A stretch of 64,000 bases of DNA, taken from contig CACWIS010000001.1 of the NCBI GenBank assembly GCA_902761055.1, positions 62,001-126,000 of the forward strand, written 5' to 3'. The first letter of the stretch is position 1, and every line of letters starts with the position of its first letter. Positions 9,501 through 17,386 of this stretch are shown here, piece by piece. This DNA comes from Oscillospiraceae bacterium (GTDB lineage Bacteria; Bacillota; Clostridia; Oscillospirales; Oscillospiraceae). Below the pieces are notes generated by a model that was not told the DNA's origin, did no database searches, and saw nothing but the letters and a program-made list of their open reading frames with translations. The translations under genes were made by a program, and so were the position numbers.

Positions 9501-10376
9501 CTCCTCTTCCTTGGTCAGCGTGCAGAGCTGGCAGTGGAAAGTCTTTTTGCCTACGGCACTGCAGGTCGGCTCGAGCGTGACTTCGCCTTCGTCCCAGGAG
9601 GGCATGTGGTTGAGCTTGGTGGACTGATCGTAGATGATCGTCGTGGATCCAACGCTCACGGAATAGGGCATGCCGGCGCCGGCCGAAGGAGACCCGACCT
9701 TGTGCATGGCTTCCTCAAGGCGCGGGCAGTTGTTGATATCGACCGTGGCGAGCGAGCAGCCGGAGCAATTGAGCTTGAAGAGATCCGCGCAGCCGCTGAT
9801 GTTCAGGCTGCTCAGATCCGGGCTGTCCTGGCAGTACAGCTCCTGGAGCTGATCGAGCTCGCTGACGTCAAGCGCGGTCATGGTGTTGTCGCTGACGTTG
9901 AGCTTCGTCACAGCATAGAAGTACTCGATGCCCGTGAACGAAGCGATGCTCTCGCTGGACAGATCGAGATTGGTGATAGACTCCACCTCGGAGGGCGAGA
10001 GCTTATCGTCAGAGTCGGCGTCGAGCGATTTGACGTAAGCGCGGAAATTCGCATCCGGGAAGTTGGCCTCGTCGATATCAACAGGCGAGAAGGAGCTGTA
10101 GAGAGGATCCTGCTGCGTGATCTCGGTGACCTCGCCGCCGACCTCCTCGTCGACCTCCTCGTCGACCTCTTCGTCCCCGGCCTCCGCGTTCTCCTCTTCG
10201 GCGGCCTCCGCATCGACGTCGCCCTCATCGGCCTCTTCCGCGGCGGGGGCGTCGTCCTCGGGCGCCTCTTCAACGATCACGGGCTCGGACGGAACGCCGT
10301 CATCCGCGAACGCAACAGCCGGGAAAAGGGAGATGAGCATGCAGATCATCAGAAGCGTGCTTAAAAACCTTTTCAT
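6570..10376 (-). CDS. Secreted leucine-rich-repeat surface protein
   Basis: I place the start at ATG 10376 (MKRFLSTLL), preceded by GGAGGT; it begins a clear signal peptide (hydrophobic core, then AVAFA before DDG). The 1268-residue product then has an acidic Glu/Asp/Ala-rich linker. Three blocks follow, each opening with an EF-hand-like segment (LDADSDDKLSPSE in the first) and continuing into about 20-residue leucine-rich repeats of the form LTSLDLSKNTKL. The first two blocks are followed by cysteine-pair segments of the CKYCTETKTE type. The last 350 residues have no repeats and may bind the cell wall or a ligand. No LPXTG or SLH motif is visible, so anchoring is unknown. Such proteins are common in gut Clostridia. 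A strong promoter lies at 10456-10484. Confidence 0.85.
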   Translation of the reverse strand: MKRFLSTLLMICMLISLFPAVAFADDGVPSEPVIVEEAPEDDAPAAEEADEGDVDAEAAEEENAEAGDEEVDEEVDEEVGGEVTEITQQDPLYSSFSPVDIDEANFPDANFRAYVKSLDADSDDKLSPSEVESITNLDLSSESIASFTGIEYFYAVTKLNVSDNTMTALDVSELDQLQELYCQDSPDLSSLNISGCADLFKLNCSGCSLATVDINNCPRLEEAMHKVGSPSAGAGMPYSVSVGSTTIIYDQSTKLNHMPSWDEGEVTLEPTCSAVGKKTFHCQLCTLTKEEEIPATGVHVFEEVGRVDPTATTPGHVDYKCKYCTETKTEVLHATGLTGVEITTANFTDPVFREYVKTYDTEPTGGDNFLQTSELEGVLSMDISGKGIVRLRGIEHFTKLQTLICSDNEIISGGNSMSKLDLTSNTELVTLNCSGNQLTAIDLSKCTKLTTLNCSDNSLTALSLSKNTLLQTLSCSNNSISSLNLSKNTKLVSVYCDSNKISTLSISACTLLDTLVCNSNKISSLSLTKNTALKHLECQDNPLTALDISKCSKLLKLVHEQTKTTEGSVTTFDDGGGTVLKYKSSVSVTHLPTWKKTVKVKADCKTHTDGVIEYSCTYEGCTRKKTETVPWAESHKWVEQEVSLEPTETTPGRMLYVCSVCGDHKEEDIPALQEGIPVTPTNFPDEAFRNYVKTTIDLDNSLVLTKDEIDAVTTINFAGPSPSAESLKGIEFFTKLEDLTVVAHSALTSVDLSKNTALKKLRINDTGLTSLDLSKNTKLTEVYCENNKLTSLDISQCTLLTKLFCQNNKITSLDLSRLLALQLLGCSDNKLASLDTSANTALTALNCSNNPMSSLKLGSNSALNAVNCHDCPLTSLVVSGCPNIKALDVIGAKFKTLDVGQNETLAYTYKTGNKLEDGTDFSYVIDQIVPGGTYEDHIPYGLANNGDYYQQMLRIASGVKVVADSYAVITSRSLFLVGNVGLNFYVTVPANYQMDGSAKAVIYKGGSAVDEFVMADQTPNSDGEYLFTHYGAAKEMRDEVVLKLFDSDGNLFPLMLLDTGDDVTTGYTFSVQAYFDLAHEKSTNEYLLTLLERMSDYGYLAQLYFKYNDTGVSVTPQMQSFLTPVTLDTLKSYAPTVTGTNDGGVVSNGSSLMLESDTSIRHYFVLTKGAIGDYTFLVDGSAVTPVKKGDEYYVTVAHIAAKDLGVAHKIQVKNKSGTVICQIDNYSALSWCYKVIKAGGGGKEFQLQIAQSLYNYNQSAKSYFNNRT

Positions 10377-10455
10377 GTTACAAGTACCTCCAACTGCAAG
10401 TCTTAAACTGCACGGCAAAGTGCCTGTGCAGAACAATACACAGTACCGTAAGCGT

Positions 10456-10484
10456 ATTATAGCAAGTTCGGTTACAAAATGCAA
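10456..10484 (-). promoter_or_regulatory. Vegetative promoter for the leucine-rich-repeat gene
   Basis: On the minus strand TTGCAT, 17 bases, TATAAT. The -10 is a perfect match and the -35 has two differences from consensus. Transcription would start near 10449, about 73 bases before the ATG. The plus-strand side of the same 288-bp gap shows only weak -10-like sequences ahead of the dehydrogenase gene. Confidence 0.8.
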
Positions 10485-10664
10485 GAGAAACCGAAAAGAA
10501 ATTGAGCGAAATTTGAAACTATTTTGTAATAGATGGCGCAGGCCTTTGGAAAAGCCTTCCAGTTTCCCGCTCCGGGAGGCGCGAAAGGAGCGGAAGGTCG
10601 AAAAAACTCTTTTCTGACGGAAAAAGCTATGATACTATGGTTTCAAGATAAGGAGGTCACGCCC

Positions 10665-11669
10665 ATGAAGATCCTCGCCTTTTGTCAGTTCCCCGAGGGA
10701 TACAACGAAAGCTTCCGTTCAAAGCTCCGCGCGATCTGCCCGGACGCGGAGATCGTGTACTGCGACGACTGCGCCTGGAACGAGACGGAATATCATGCAG
10801 CGCTCCGCGACGCGGATGTGATCATCGGACATCTGCCGCCGAAGGATCTGCAATACTGCACAAAGCTGAAGCTGATGCAGATGGATATCGCCGGCGCCGA
10901 CAGCTATGTCCGTTCCCCTTACCTGCCGGAGGAGACCGTGCTTTGCAACGCGAGCGGCGCGTACGGCGTCGTCCTGGCCGAGCACGCCGTCGCGCTTGTC
11001 ATGGCCCTGTGCCGCGATCTTCCCTTGTATGTACAAAACAAGCTGCGGCACGAGTGGCTTCCTTCCATGCCGGACAAGCCCGTCGAGGGCGGCACGGTGC
11101 TGATCCTCGGCGCGGGCGATATCGGCGTGAATACGGCCAGACTGCTGCGTCCGCTCGCCGCGCGGATCATCGGCGTCCGCCGCGTTCGCCGCAGCGCGCC
11201 GGAGGGCTTTGACGAGATGATCGGCTTTGACGAGCTCGACGACTATCTGCCGCAGGCCGATTTCGTCTGCTGCTCCCTCCCCTCCACGCCCGAGACCGTC
11301 CATTTGCTCGATGCGCGCCGTCTGCGTCTGATGAAAGAAGACGCGGTGCTTGTCAACGTCGGCCGCGGCTCGCTGATCCCGACCGCAGATCTTTGCGCCG
11401 TACTCAAAGAGGGGCGTCTGCGCGGCGTCGGCATCGACGTGTGCGAGACGGAGCCGCTCCCGCCCGACAGTCCGCTCTGGGACTGCGAGCGGCTGATCAT
11501 CACGCCGCACACGGCCGGCAACGCCATGACGCAGGACAGCCCGACGAACAGACGCATCTACGAGATCATCTGGCACAACCTCGAGAGCTATATCGCGGGC
11601 AGGCCGCTTGACCACGTCGTAGACCGCAAAACGGGCTACAGAAAGACGGACGAGACATGCAGGAGCTGA
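10665..11669 (+). CDS. D-isomer-specific 2-hydroxyacid dehydrogenase
   Basis: The start is the ATG at 10665, 7 bases after AAGGAGGT; a longer frame from 10533 has no ribosome binding site and an unrelated N-terminus. The 334-residue protein has the NAD-binding GAGDIG at 149-154. It also has the family catalytic set: Arg in VNVGRGSLI, Glu in DVCETEPLP and His in ITPHTAG. Enzymes of this family reduce 2-keto acids to D-2-hydroxy acids or the reverse; the substrate cannot be read from sequence. The next gene overlaps its end by 13 bases, so the two are coupled. Confidence 0.9.
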   Translation: MKILAFCQFPEGYNESFRSKLRAICPDAEIVYCDDCAWNETEYHAALRDADVIIGHLPPKDLQYCTKLKLMQMDIAGADSYVRSPYLPEETVLCNASGAYGVVLAEHAVALVMALCRDLPLYVQNKLRHEWLPSMPDKPVEGGTVLILGAGDIGVNTARLLRPLAARIIGVRRVRRSAPEGFDEMIGFDELDDYLPQADFVCCSLPSTPETVHLLDARRLRLMKEDAVLVNVGRGSLIPTADLCAVLKEGRLRGVGIDVCETEPLPPDSPLWDCERLIITPHTAGNAMTQDSPTNRRIYEIIWHNLESYIAGRPLDHVVDRKTGYRKTDETCRS

Positions 11670-12340
11670 AACACCCCTATATCACGGTCGCCAAGGAGCA
11701 TAAGCACTTCTACGGCGGCAGCCAGATGCTCTCCGCCTCGACGAACATGCGCGAGGTCGGCTGCGGCGTGATCGCCGCGCTCGATCTGCTGCTGTATCTC
11801 TGCCGCTTTCACGAGGGCTGCGGGAGCGGCTTCTTTGCCGAGGCCGCTGCGGACGGCGTGATCGACAGCGAAGAATACGATGCGCTCGCCCAGCGCCTTT
11901 CGCGGCGGTATTTCCCGCTCATCCCGAAGCTCGGCATCAACGGGCTGATGCTCGCCGCGGGGCTGAACGTCTTTTTCCGGCGCTACGGCTTTCCCCTCCG
12001 CGCGCGCTGGGGGGTCGGGAGCCGCCGCCTCTTCGAGGAGATCGAGGAACAGCTCGCGCAGGATCTTCCCGTCATCCTTTCGATCGGCCCTAATTTCCCG
12101 CTGATCTGGAAAAAAGACACGCTCTGCTTCTATCTGCCCGGTCATGAAGACGGCTCCGGAAGCGCCTGCTCGGTCCGTGCGCACTACGTCACCGTCACAG
12201 GGATCGACGGACGATACCTGCACATCTCGTCCTGGGGACGGCCGTATCTCATCGATCGCGAGGAGTATCTTCGCTATATCCGCCGCAGCAGCGGCAGCCT
12301 TGTGAGCAACTTCGTCCACCTGCGTCATACGGGAAAATGA
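11657..12340 (+). CDS. Papain-like-fold (C39-like) protein of unknown function
   Basis: I do not recognise a named family for this 227-residue protein. The pattern is that of C39-like papain folds: a cysteine near the N-terminus (Cys36 in MREVGCGVIAALDLLLYL) and a histidine near the C-terminus (His176 in RAHYVTVTGID), followed by a strand and the motif SSWGRPYLID. It has no signal peptide and no clear membrane segment. It overlaps the end of the dehydrogenase by 13 bases, so the two products probably serve one process. It could be a peptidase, an amidase or a transglutaminase-like protein. No intrinsic terminator is visible after it; the next promoter starts at 12344. Confidence 0.6.
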   Translation: MQELKHPYITVAKEHKHFYGGSQMLSASTNMREVGCGVIAALDLLLYLCRFHEGCGSGFFAEAAADGVIDSEEYDALAQRLSRRYFPLIPKLGINGLMLAAGLNVFFRRYGFPLRARWGVGSRRLFEEIEEQLAQDLPVILSIGPNFPLIWKKDTLCFYLPGHEDGSGSACSVRAHYVTVTGIDGRYLHISSWGRPYLIDREEYLRYIRRSSGSLVSNFVHLRHTGK

Positions 12341-12343
12341 CGG

Positions 12344-12372
12344 TTGTAATGCGTTCCATATAATGCTAAAAT
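12344..12372 (+). promoter_or_regulatory. Vegetative promoter for the GPH symporter gene
   Basis: TTGTAA, 17 bases, TAAAAT. It begins four bases after the stop of the preceding gene and gives a leader of about 33 bases. An overlapping TATAAT at 12359-12364 could serve as an alternative -10. Confidence 0.65.
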
Positions 12373-12412
12373 AGAATATCACATCCGCTCTGCGGAGAAA
12401 CGGAGAAAAAGA

Positions 12413-13918
12413 ATGGAACAGGATCGGATCACCAAGAGAAACCTCTGGTTCTTCCCCCTCGGCACGGTCGGCCGCGACATGATCTATAATCTTGTCACGA
12501 GCTACCTCTACACCTTCGTCCTCTTTACCCGGCAGCTGACGGCCGCCCAGCTTTCGGCGATCGCCGCCATCATGATCGCGGCGCGTATCTTCGACGCGCT
12601 CAACGACCCGATCATGGGCAATATCATCGAGCGCACCCGCAGCAGATGGGGCAAGTTCAAGCCCTGGCTCGTCATCGGCATCCTGACGACCTCGGTCGTC
12701 ATCTATGCCGCGTTCAATACGAAGCTGCAGGGCTGGAGCTTCGTGTGGTTTTTCGGCGTAACGTATTTTCTGTATTCCATTACATATACGATGCATGACA
12801 TCTCCTATTGGGGCATGGTCCCGGCGCTGAGCTCCGACGCGAATACCCGCAACCAGTTCACCTCGCGCGCAACGCTCTTCGCCGGCATCGGCGGCATGAT
12901 GGCCGCGGCCTTCATCCCGATGCTCACCGCCGGCGACAACGCCATCGGCGGCAACGCCGTGACCGCGTACGGCATCATCGCGCTGATCTTTGCGATCCTC
13001 GGCCCGGCCTTCCTGGCCTTCACTGTTTTCGGCGTCAAGGAGCAGCGCAATTACAACGACGAGCCCGCGCCTCCCGTCAGCTTCAAAAAGATCTGGACCA
13101 CGATCACCGGCAACGATCAGCTGCTCTGGATCTCGCTGATCTTCCTGATTCAGCAGATCGGCAACGGCATCGTGCTCTCCGGCGTCGGCTCGACCTATAT
13201 TTACGTCGACTTCGGCTATCAGGGCGGCTTCTTCACGATGTTCCAGATGCTCGGCATGATGGTCACCGGTTTCCTGATGCTCTTCTACCCGGCGATCTCG
13301 CGCCACATGCACCGCAAGAAGCTGATGGACGTGCTGATGATCGTGTCTGCGGTCGGCTACGCGCTGATGCTGCTGCCCGGCCTGTTCATGCCGAAGGGCC
13401 TTGCGGTGCTCGCCGGCTTCGATCTGAAGTTTGTTATCATCACGCTCGGCTACATGCTCGCGAACTTCGGCCAGTACGGCTTTTATCTGATCATGATGAT
13501 CTCGATCATGAACACGGTCGAATACAACGAACTCAAGCACGGCACCCGCGACGAGGGCATCGTCTCCTCGCTGCGTCCCTTCCTGACGAAGCTCGCTTCC
13601 GCCCTGACCATCGCGATCGCGAGCGGCACCTACATCGTCCTTGACCTGCTCAAGTATACCAACGGCATCGCCGCGCAGGAGCAGCTGGCCAACCAGGGCG
13701 TGATCAGCTCCGAGCAGAAGGCGGACGCCATTACGATACTCCTCACGGGCGTTCATTCCGGACAGACGATCGGTCTGATGATCGTCATGACGGTACTCCC
13801 CTGCCTGCTGATGTTCCTTTCTTTCATCCTGTATAAGAAGCACTATAAGCTCGACGAAGACGAGTACGAGCGTATCTGCGCGGAGATCGCGGACCGTAAG
13901 GCCGCGAAGGAAGCGTGA
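12413..13918 (+). CDS. GPH-family (MFS-like) sugar:cation symporter
   Basis: This 501-residue membrane protein has about twelve hydrophobic segments. The family signature between TM2 and TM3 is visible: DPIMGNIIERTRSRWGKFKPW, at about residues 64-84. The glycoside-pentoside-hexuronide family (MelB, GusB, XynP) imports glycosides with Na+ or H+. The substrate cannot be told from sequence, and no glycoside hydrolase gene lies nearby to suggest one. The start follows GGAGAAACGGAGA. The stop overlaps the GTG start of the next gene (GTGA). Confidence 0.88.
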   Translation: MEQDRITKRNLWFFPLGTVGRDMIYNLVTSYLYTFVLFTRQLTAAQLSAIAAIMIAARIFDALNDPIMGNIIERTRSRWGKFKPWLVIGILTTSVVIYAAFNTKLQGWSFVWFFGVTYFLYSITYTMHDISYWGMVPALSSDANTRNQFTSRATLFAGIGGMMAAAFIPMLTAGDNAIGGNAVTAYGIIALIFAILGPAFLAFTVFGVKEQRNYNDEPAPPVSFKKIWTTITGNDQLLWISLIFLIQQIGNGIVLSGVGSTYIYVDFGYQGGFFTMFQMLGMMVTGFLMLFYPAISRHMHRKKLMDVLMIVSAVGYALMLLPGLFMPKGLAVLAGFDLKFVIITLGYMLANFGQYGFYLIMMISIMNTVEYNELKHGTRDEGIVSSLRPFLTKLASALTIAIASGTYIVLDLLKYTNGIAAQEQLANQGVISSEQKADAITILLTGVHSGQTIGLMIVMTVLPCLLMFLSFILYKKHYKLDEDEYERICAEIADRKAAKEA

Positions 13919-14682
13919 GTCTCACCAAAGCGGCACTGCATTTCGCAGTGCCGCTTCCCAAACTGGAGAGCTTTAAGCGTTATCTTTTCATCGGTCCGCA
14001 TCCGGACGATATTGAGATCGGCGCGGGCGCTCTGGCTGCGAAGCTCGCGGCTGCCGGCAAGGAAGTCTTTTTTCTGATCTGCCTCGACGGGCGCTTTGGC
14101 GGCGGGAACAGACCGGATCTGAGTCCCGACGAACTTGCCGCTCTTCGAAAGGCGGAGGCGCGCGCCTCCGCGGCGAGGCTCGGCGCCCGCGAGCCGGTCT
14201 TTCTCGATCTCTGCGACGGCGGCTTTTACGAATATGACGAGCTCGAACGTTCCGTTGCGCGCGCCGTCGGCGAGATCGGCCCGGACGTGATCTTCGCGCC
14301 GGATCCGAGCGTTGAGAGCGAGTGTCACAAGGATCATCTGAACGTCGGACGAGCCGCAAAGACCGTCGCGTGCTTTGCCCCCTATGGCGGCATCATGGAC
14401 CGCTACGGTGCGAAAGCCGCCGACGTCAAGGCGCTGGCGCTGTATTTTACGGCGCGCCCGAACCGCTTTGTTTCGACCGCCGGCTGCTTTGAAAAACAGC
14501 TCGACGCGATCTTCGGCTGCCACGAGAGCCAATTCCCCGAAGCCTCGTCTGCGGCGTCCTCCCTGAAGCTGTATCTGACGCTGCGCGCGCGGGAACACGG
14601 CCTGCTTTGTTTTTCCCGCAGCGGCGAGGCCTACCGCGTCCTGGATGCGACCAGGATGCACTGCCTGCCGGAGGGCGAATAA
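13915..14682 (+). CDS. PIG-L family deacetylase (LmbE-like)
   Basis: The product has 255 residues. The zinc-binding GPHPDDIEIG motif is at about 27-36 (His29, Asp31, Asp32) and a later metal histidine is in KDHLN. PIG-L enzymes remove acetyl groups from N-acetylglucosamine in lipids, mycothiol/bacillithiol precursors or antibiotics. The start is GTG at 13915, overlapping the symporter stop; no other start codon lies in frame before the HPDD motif. This makes the N-terminus about 20 residues longer than usual, and the extra part is coded by a perfect hairpin at 13929-13957. The next gene, an acyltransferase, suggests lipid or glycolipid remodelling. Confidence 0.82.
   Translation: MSLTKAALHFAVPLPKLESFKRYLFIGPHPDDIEIGAGALAAKLAAAGKEVFFLICLDGRFGGGNRPDLSPDELAALRKAEARASAARLGAREPVFLDLCDGGFYEYDELERSVARAVGEIGPDVIFAPDPSVESECHKDHLNVGRAAKTVACFAPYGGIMDRYGAKAADVKALALYFTARPNRFVSTAGCFEKQLDAIFGCHESQFPEASSAASSLKLYLTLRAREHGLLCFSRSGEAYRVLDATRMHCLPEGE
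13929..13957. repeat. 12-bp inverted repeat inside the 5' end of the PIG-L gene
   Basis: AAGCGGCACTGC, a 5-base loop ATTTC, and the exact complement GCAGTGCCGCTT. It looks like a terminator stem but lacks a T-run. It lies 11 bases after the symporter stop and within codons 5-15 of the deacetylase. Confidence 0.85.
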
Positions 14683-14718
14683 ACCGGAATCCATCATGCA
14701 CACGAGAGGTATGGCTTC

Positions 14719-15912
14719 ATGAAACGCATATTTCGCCGCCTCCGGGAGCGGGACGGTACGCCGCGGTCGTGGATGTATTCTCTGATTTTTCTCATCGTGC
14801 GTCTCTGGCAGGGCAAGCGGCAGCGCGTTGTCATCGACGACGCGCCGCTTCGCTCTCTGACCGGCCCTTATATTCTGCTCGCCAATCACGAGTCGTTTTT
14901 TGATTTTTACTATATCTCCCAGATGGCGCACCCGAGGCGGCCGAGCTATCTTGTCAACGAGTACTACTGCACCCGTCCGATCCTCAAAACGATGGCGAGA
15001 AAGGGCGGGATCCTCGCAAAGAAGCTCTTTACCAGGGATATCGCCGCGCCGGTCGGCATCCTGCGGACGATCCGGGCCGGCTGGCCCGTCGTGATCTTCC
15101 CGGAGGGGCGTCTTTCCCCGGACGGCCGCTCGAATCCGATCGTGGAGAAGGGGGCGGCCTTCTATAAAAAGCTCGGCTGCGATCTCGTTCTCGTGAAGAT
15201 CGACGGCGCTTATTTTGCCTCGCCGAAATGGCGCCGGCGCAGCTATCGCTCCGAGATCTCCGTCCGGGTGCTGCGCGTCGTCGGCAAGGACGAGCTGCGA
15301 TCGATCCCCGACGCGGAGCTGGATAAGCTGATCGCGGATAAGTTGTATAACGACGCGTCTGTGAGCTGCCGCAACCGTTATCCTCAACGGGACAAGGCCG
15401 TGGGACTCGAGGGCGTGCTCTACCGCTGCGCCGACTGCGGCGCGCTGTACACGACGCGCGGCGAGGACTGCGAGCTGATCTGCAGCGCCTGCGGCGCGCG
15501 CCGCAGGCTGAACGAGTATTACCGCTTCGACGACGAGATCGGCACGATCGGCGAGTATTATGAGCGGATCGCGGAGGCGGAGAAAAAAACGCTTTCCGAT
15601 TTCCGCCTCGAGTGCGCGGTACGCACCCGCATCTTCGGGGCCAACGGCGGCCCGGTCCGGCGTGAGGAAGGCGTCTGTACGCTGACGCCGATGCGTTTTT
15701 CCTACCGCTCGGCAAATATGGACTTCTCGATCCCGACGGAGAAGCTGCCCGCGCTGGCCTTCTCCTGCGGCACGGAATTCGAGCTTTACCACGAGGGAGA
15801 GCTCTGTTATTTCTATCCCAAGGAAAACCCGCTCCAGACGGCGCGATGGGCGCTGCTGGTCGATTTATTACGAAAAGAGAGAGAAGGCAAAGGCGACAGT
15901 GAAAAAGAATAA
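14719..15912 (+). CDS. PlsC-type 1-acylglycerol-3-phosphate acyltransferase with C-terminal zinc ribbon
   Basis: The 397-residue product has the acyltransferase motifs NHESFFD at 56-62 (NHxxxxD) and FPEGR at 127-131. These mark enzymes that transfer acyl chains to lysophosphatidic acid or related acceptors at the membrane. A hydrophobic segment lies at about 18-30. After residue 230 there is an unusual addition: a zinc ribbon, CADC at 237-240 and CSAC at 255-258, followed by about 130 residues with no family I recognise. Ordinary PlsC proteins are 200-250 residues. The ribosome binding site is GAGAGG. The end overlaps the next gene by 14 bases. Confidence 0.82.
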   Translation: MKRIFRRLRERDGTPRSWMYSLIFLIVRLWQGKRQRVVIDDAPLRSLTGPYILLANHESFFDFYYISQMAHPRRPSYLVNEYYCTRPILKTMARKGGILAKKLFTRDIAAPVGILRTIRAGWPVVIFPEGRLSPDGRSNPIVEKGAAFYKKLGCDLVLVKIDGAYFASPKWRRRSYRSEISVRVLRVVGKDELRSIPDAELDKLIADKLYNDASVSCRNRYPQRDKAVGLEGVLYRCADCGALYTTRGEDCELICSACGARRRLNEYYRFDDEIGTIGEYYERIAEAEKKTLSDFRLECAVRTRIFGANGGPVRREEGVCTLTPMRFSYRSANMDFSIPTEKLPALAFSCGTEFELYHEGELCYFYPKENPLQTARWALLVDLLRKEREGKGDSEKE

Positions 15913-17335
15913 TGCCGAAAAGACGCTGATCAATATTTCCAGGCGGACCTTTCTGCAGGTGACCGCCCTGCTCTTCGGCCTGCTGCTCCTCTCCGCGGCA
16001 CTGACCTATTTTATCCCGAAGGGTGAGTTCGGCCGTCTTGCCGACGGCGGGACGAATTATCTCGAATACATCCCGCGCGGCGATCTCGGCGGCATCTCCC
16101 CGCTGCGCGGCTTGCTCGCACCGATCCTGGTCTTTTTCTCGGAGGACGGCCTGACGCTGCTGGTGCTCTCGCTCTTCCTCTTTACAATCTCCGCGGCTTT
16201 CCAGGTGATGAACGACGTCGGCGGCATTCGAGCGCTCATCGGAGCGGTGTCCGAGCGCTTTTCGGCGCGGCGCGAGCTGCTGCTGGTGCTGATCGCTTTT
16301 CTGTTTTACAGCTTCGGCTCCTTCCTCGGCCTGTTTGAGGAAATGCTGACGATGCTGCCGATCGTTACGGCGCTTTGCGTGCTGATCGGTTTTGACTCCT
16401 TCACGGGCTTCCTCTGCTGCATCCTCGCGTGCGGCTTCGGCTTTGCCGGAGCAGTCACGAATCCCTTTACGGTGCTGCTCGCCTCCGAGATCATCGGCGT
16501 CAATCCGATGGAGCATATCGGCTATCGCATCCTCATCTTTTTCGTGATGTTCGCGCTGCTGCTCGCCTTCCTGTTCCTGTACCTCAAACGGCTGAAAAAA
16601 GACCCGTCGCGCAGCCTGACCGCGGCACATGACGAGAAACTGCGGGCCTCGGCTGCGTCGATCCTGCAGAGCGCCGAAAACGGCGAGTCGGATCGAAAGC
16701 TGCGCAGGATCTACGCCCTCTTCCTCCTTGTCTCGCTGGCGCTGATCGTCACATTCTCCCTCTCCGCGTCTCTGCGCGGCTACACGGTCGTATTCCTCAC
16801 GGTGTATTTCCTGATCTTCGGCATTGCCGCCGGAGCGGCCGCCTGCGGCGATATCCGCTTCGTGCTCAAAAGCTTCTGGAGCGGGCTTCTCGGCGCGCTG
16901 CCGACGATCGTGTTCATCGCGCTTGCCGCTTCGATCAAGTTTGTTTTCGACGAGGCCTCCGTTCTGCCGACGATCGTTCATCAGATCAATTTGCTCATCC
17001 TCGGCAAAAGCCCCGTCGCCGTGGCGCTGGTCATCTATCTCATCGTACTGCTTCTGGAATTCTTTATTTCCTCCTCCACGGCCAAGGCGATCCTTGTTAT
17101 GGGTCTGCTTGCGGTTGTGAACACCGGCTTGAGCAAGCCGATGCTCGTGCTGCTTTACACCTTTGCCGACGGCTATACCAATGTCATCTTTCCTACCTCG
17201 CCGGTGCTGCTGATCTCCCTGTCGATGATCGAGCTGGATTATTTCACCTGGGTAAAAAAGAGCGTTCCCCTCTTTGTCGTCAATCTTCTTCTCGTGCTGC
17301 TCTTTATCATACTCGGCGTTTTGTTCGGATATTAA
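15899..17335 (+). CDS. YfcC/DcuC-superfamily membrane transporter
   Basis: This 478-residue polytopic membrane protein has about twelve hydrophobic segments and starts at GTG 15899 inside the end of the acyltransferase gene. The N-terminus (TALLFGLLLLSAALTYFIPKGEF) and the FISSSTAKA motif in the C-terminal half fit the YfcC branch of the C4-dicarboxylate anaerobic carrier superfamily. Relatives are proposed to carry organic acids, amino acids or arginine; the substrate here is unknown. The overlap with the acyltransferase shows it is in the same transcript, which ends at the hairpin at 17351-17383. Confidence 0.8.
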   Translation: MKKNNAEKTLINISRRTFLQVTALLFGLLLLSAALTYFIPKGEFGRLADGGTNYLEYIPRGDLGGISPLRGLLAPILVFFSEDGLTLLVLSLFLFTISAAFQVMNDVGGIRALIGAVSERFSARRELLLVLIAFLFYSFGSFLGLFEEMLTMLPIVTALCVLIGFDSFTGFLCCILACGFGFAGAVTNPFTVLLASEIIGVNPMEHIGYRILIFFVMFALLLAFLFLYLKRLKKDPSRSLTAAHDEKLRASAASILQSAENGESDRKLRRIYALFLLVSLALIVTFSLSASLRGYTVVFLTVYFLIFGIAAGAAACGDIRFVLKSFWSGLLGALPTIVFIALAASIKFVFDEASVLPTIVHQINLLILGKSPVAVALVIYLIVLLLEFFISSSTAKAILVMGLLAVVNTGLSKPMLVLLYTFADGYTNVIFPTSPVLLISLSMIELDYFTWVKKSVPLFVVNLLLVLLFIILGVLFGY

Positions 17336-17350
17336 CGGACAGAAAAGATG

Positions 17351-17383
17351 CGGTCCGTCGAAAAACTCGACGGACCGTTTTTC
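17351..17383. terminator. Intrinsic terminator between convergent yfcC-like and cotJC genes
   Basis: Stem CGGTCCGTCGA / TCGACGGACCG followed by TTTTTC on the plus strand. On the minus strand the stem is followed by CATCTTTTC, so it may also end the cotJ transcript. Confidence 0.9.
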
Positions 17384-17386
17384 TGT

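Noticed and set aside
6753..10364. A 1203-residue plus-strand open frame opposite the leucine-rich-repeat gene
   Set aside because: Its repeated pattern is the mirror of the leucine-rich repeats; it has no ribosome binding site or promoter and no recognisable fold.
10628..10640. TATGATACT before the 2-hydroxyacid dehydrogenase considered as its promoter
   Set aside because: No acceptable -35 box lies 16-18 bases upstream, so I did not list it as a feature.
11636..15792. Two minus-strand frames of 735 and 649 residues opposite the symporter, deacetylase and acyltransferase genes
   Set aside because: Both are antisense to genes with clear motifs and show the same low-complexity composition as other shadows.
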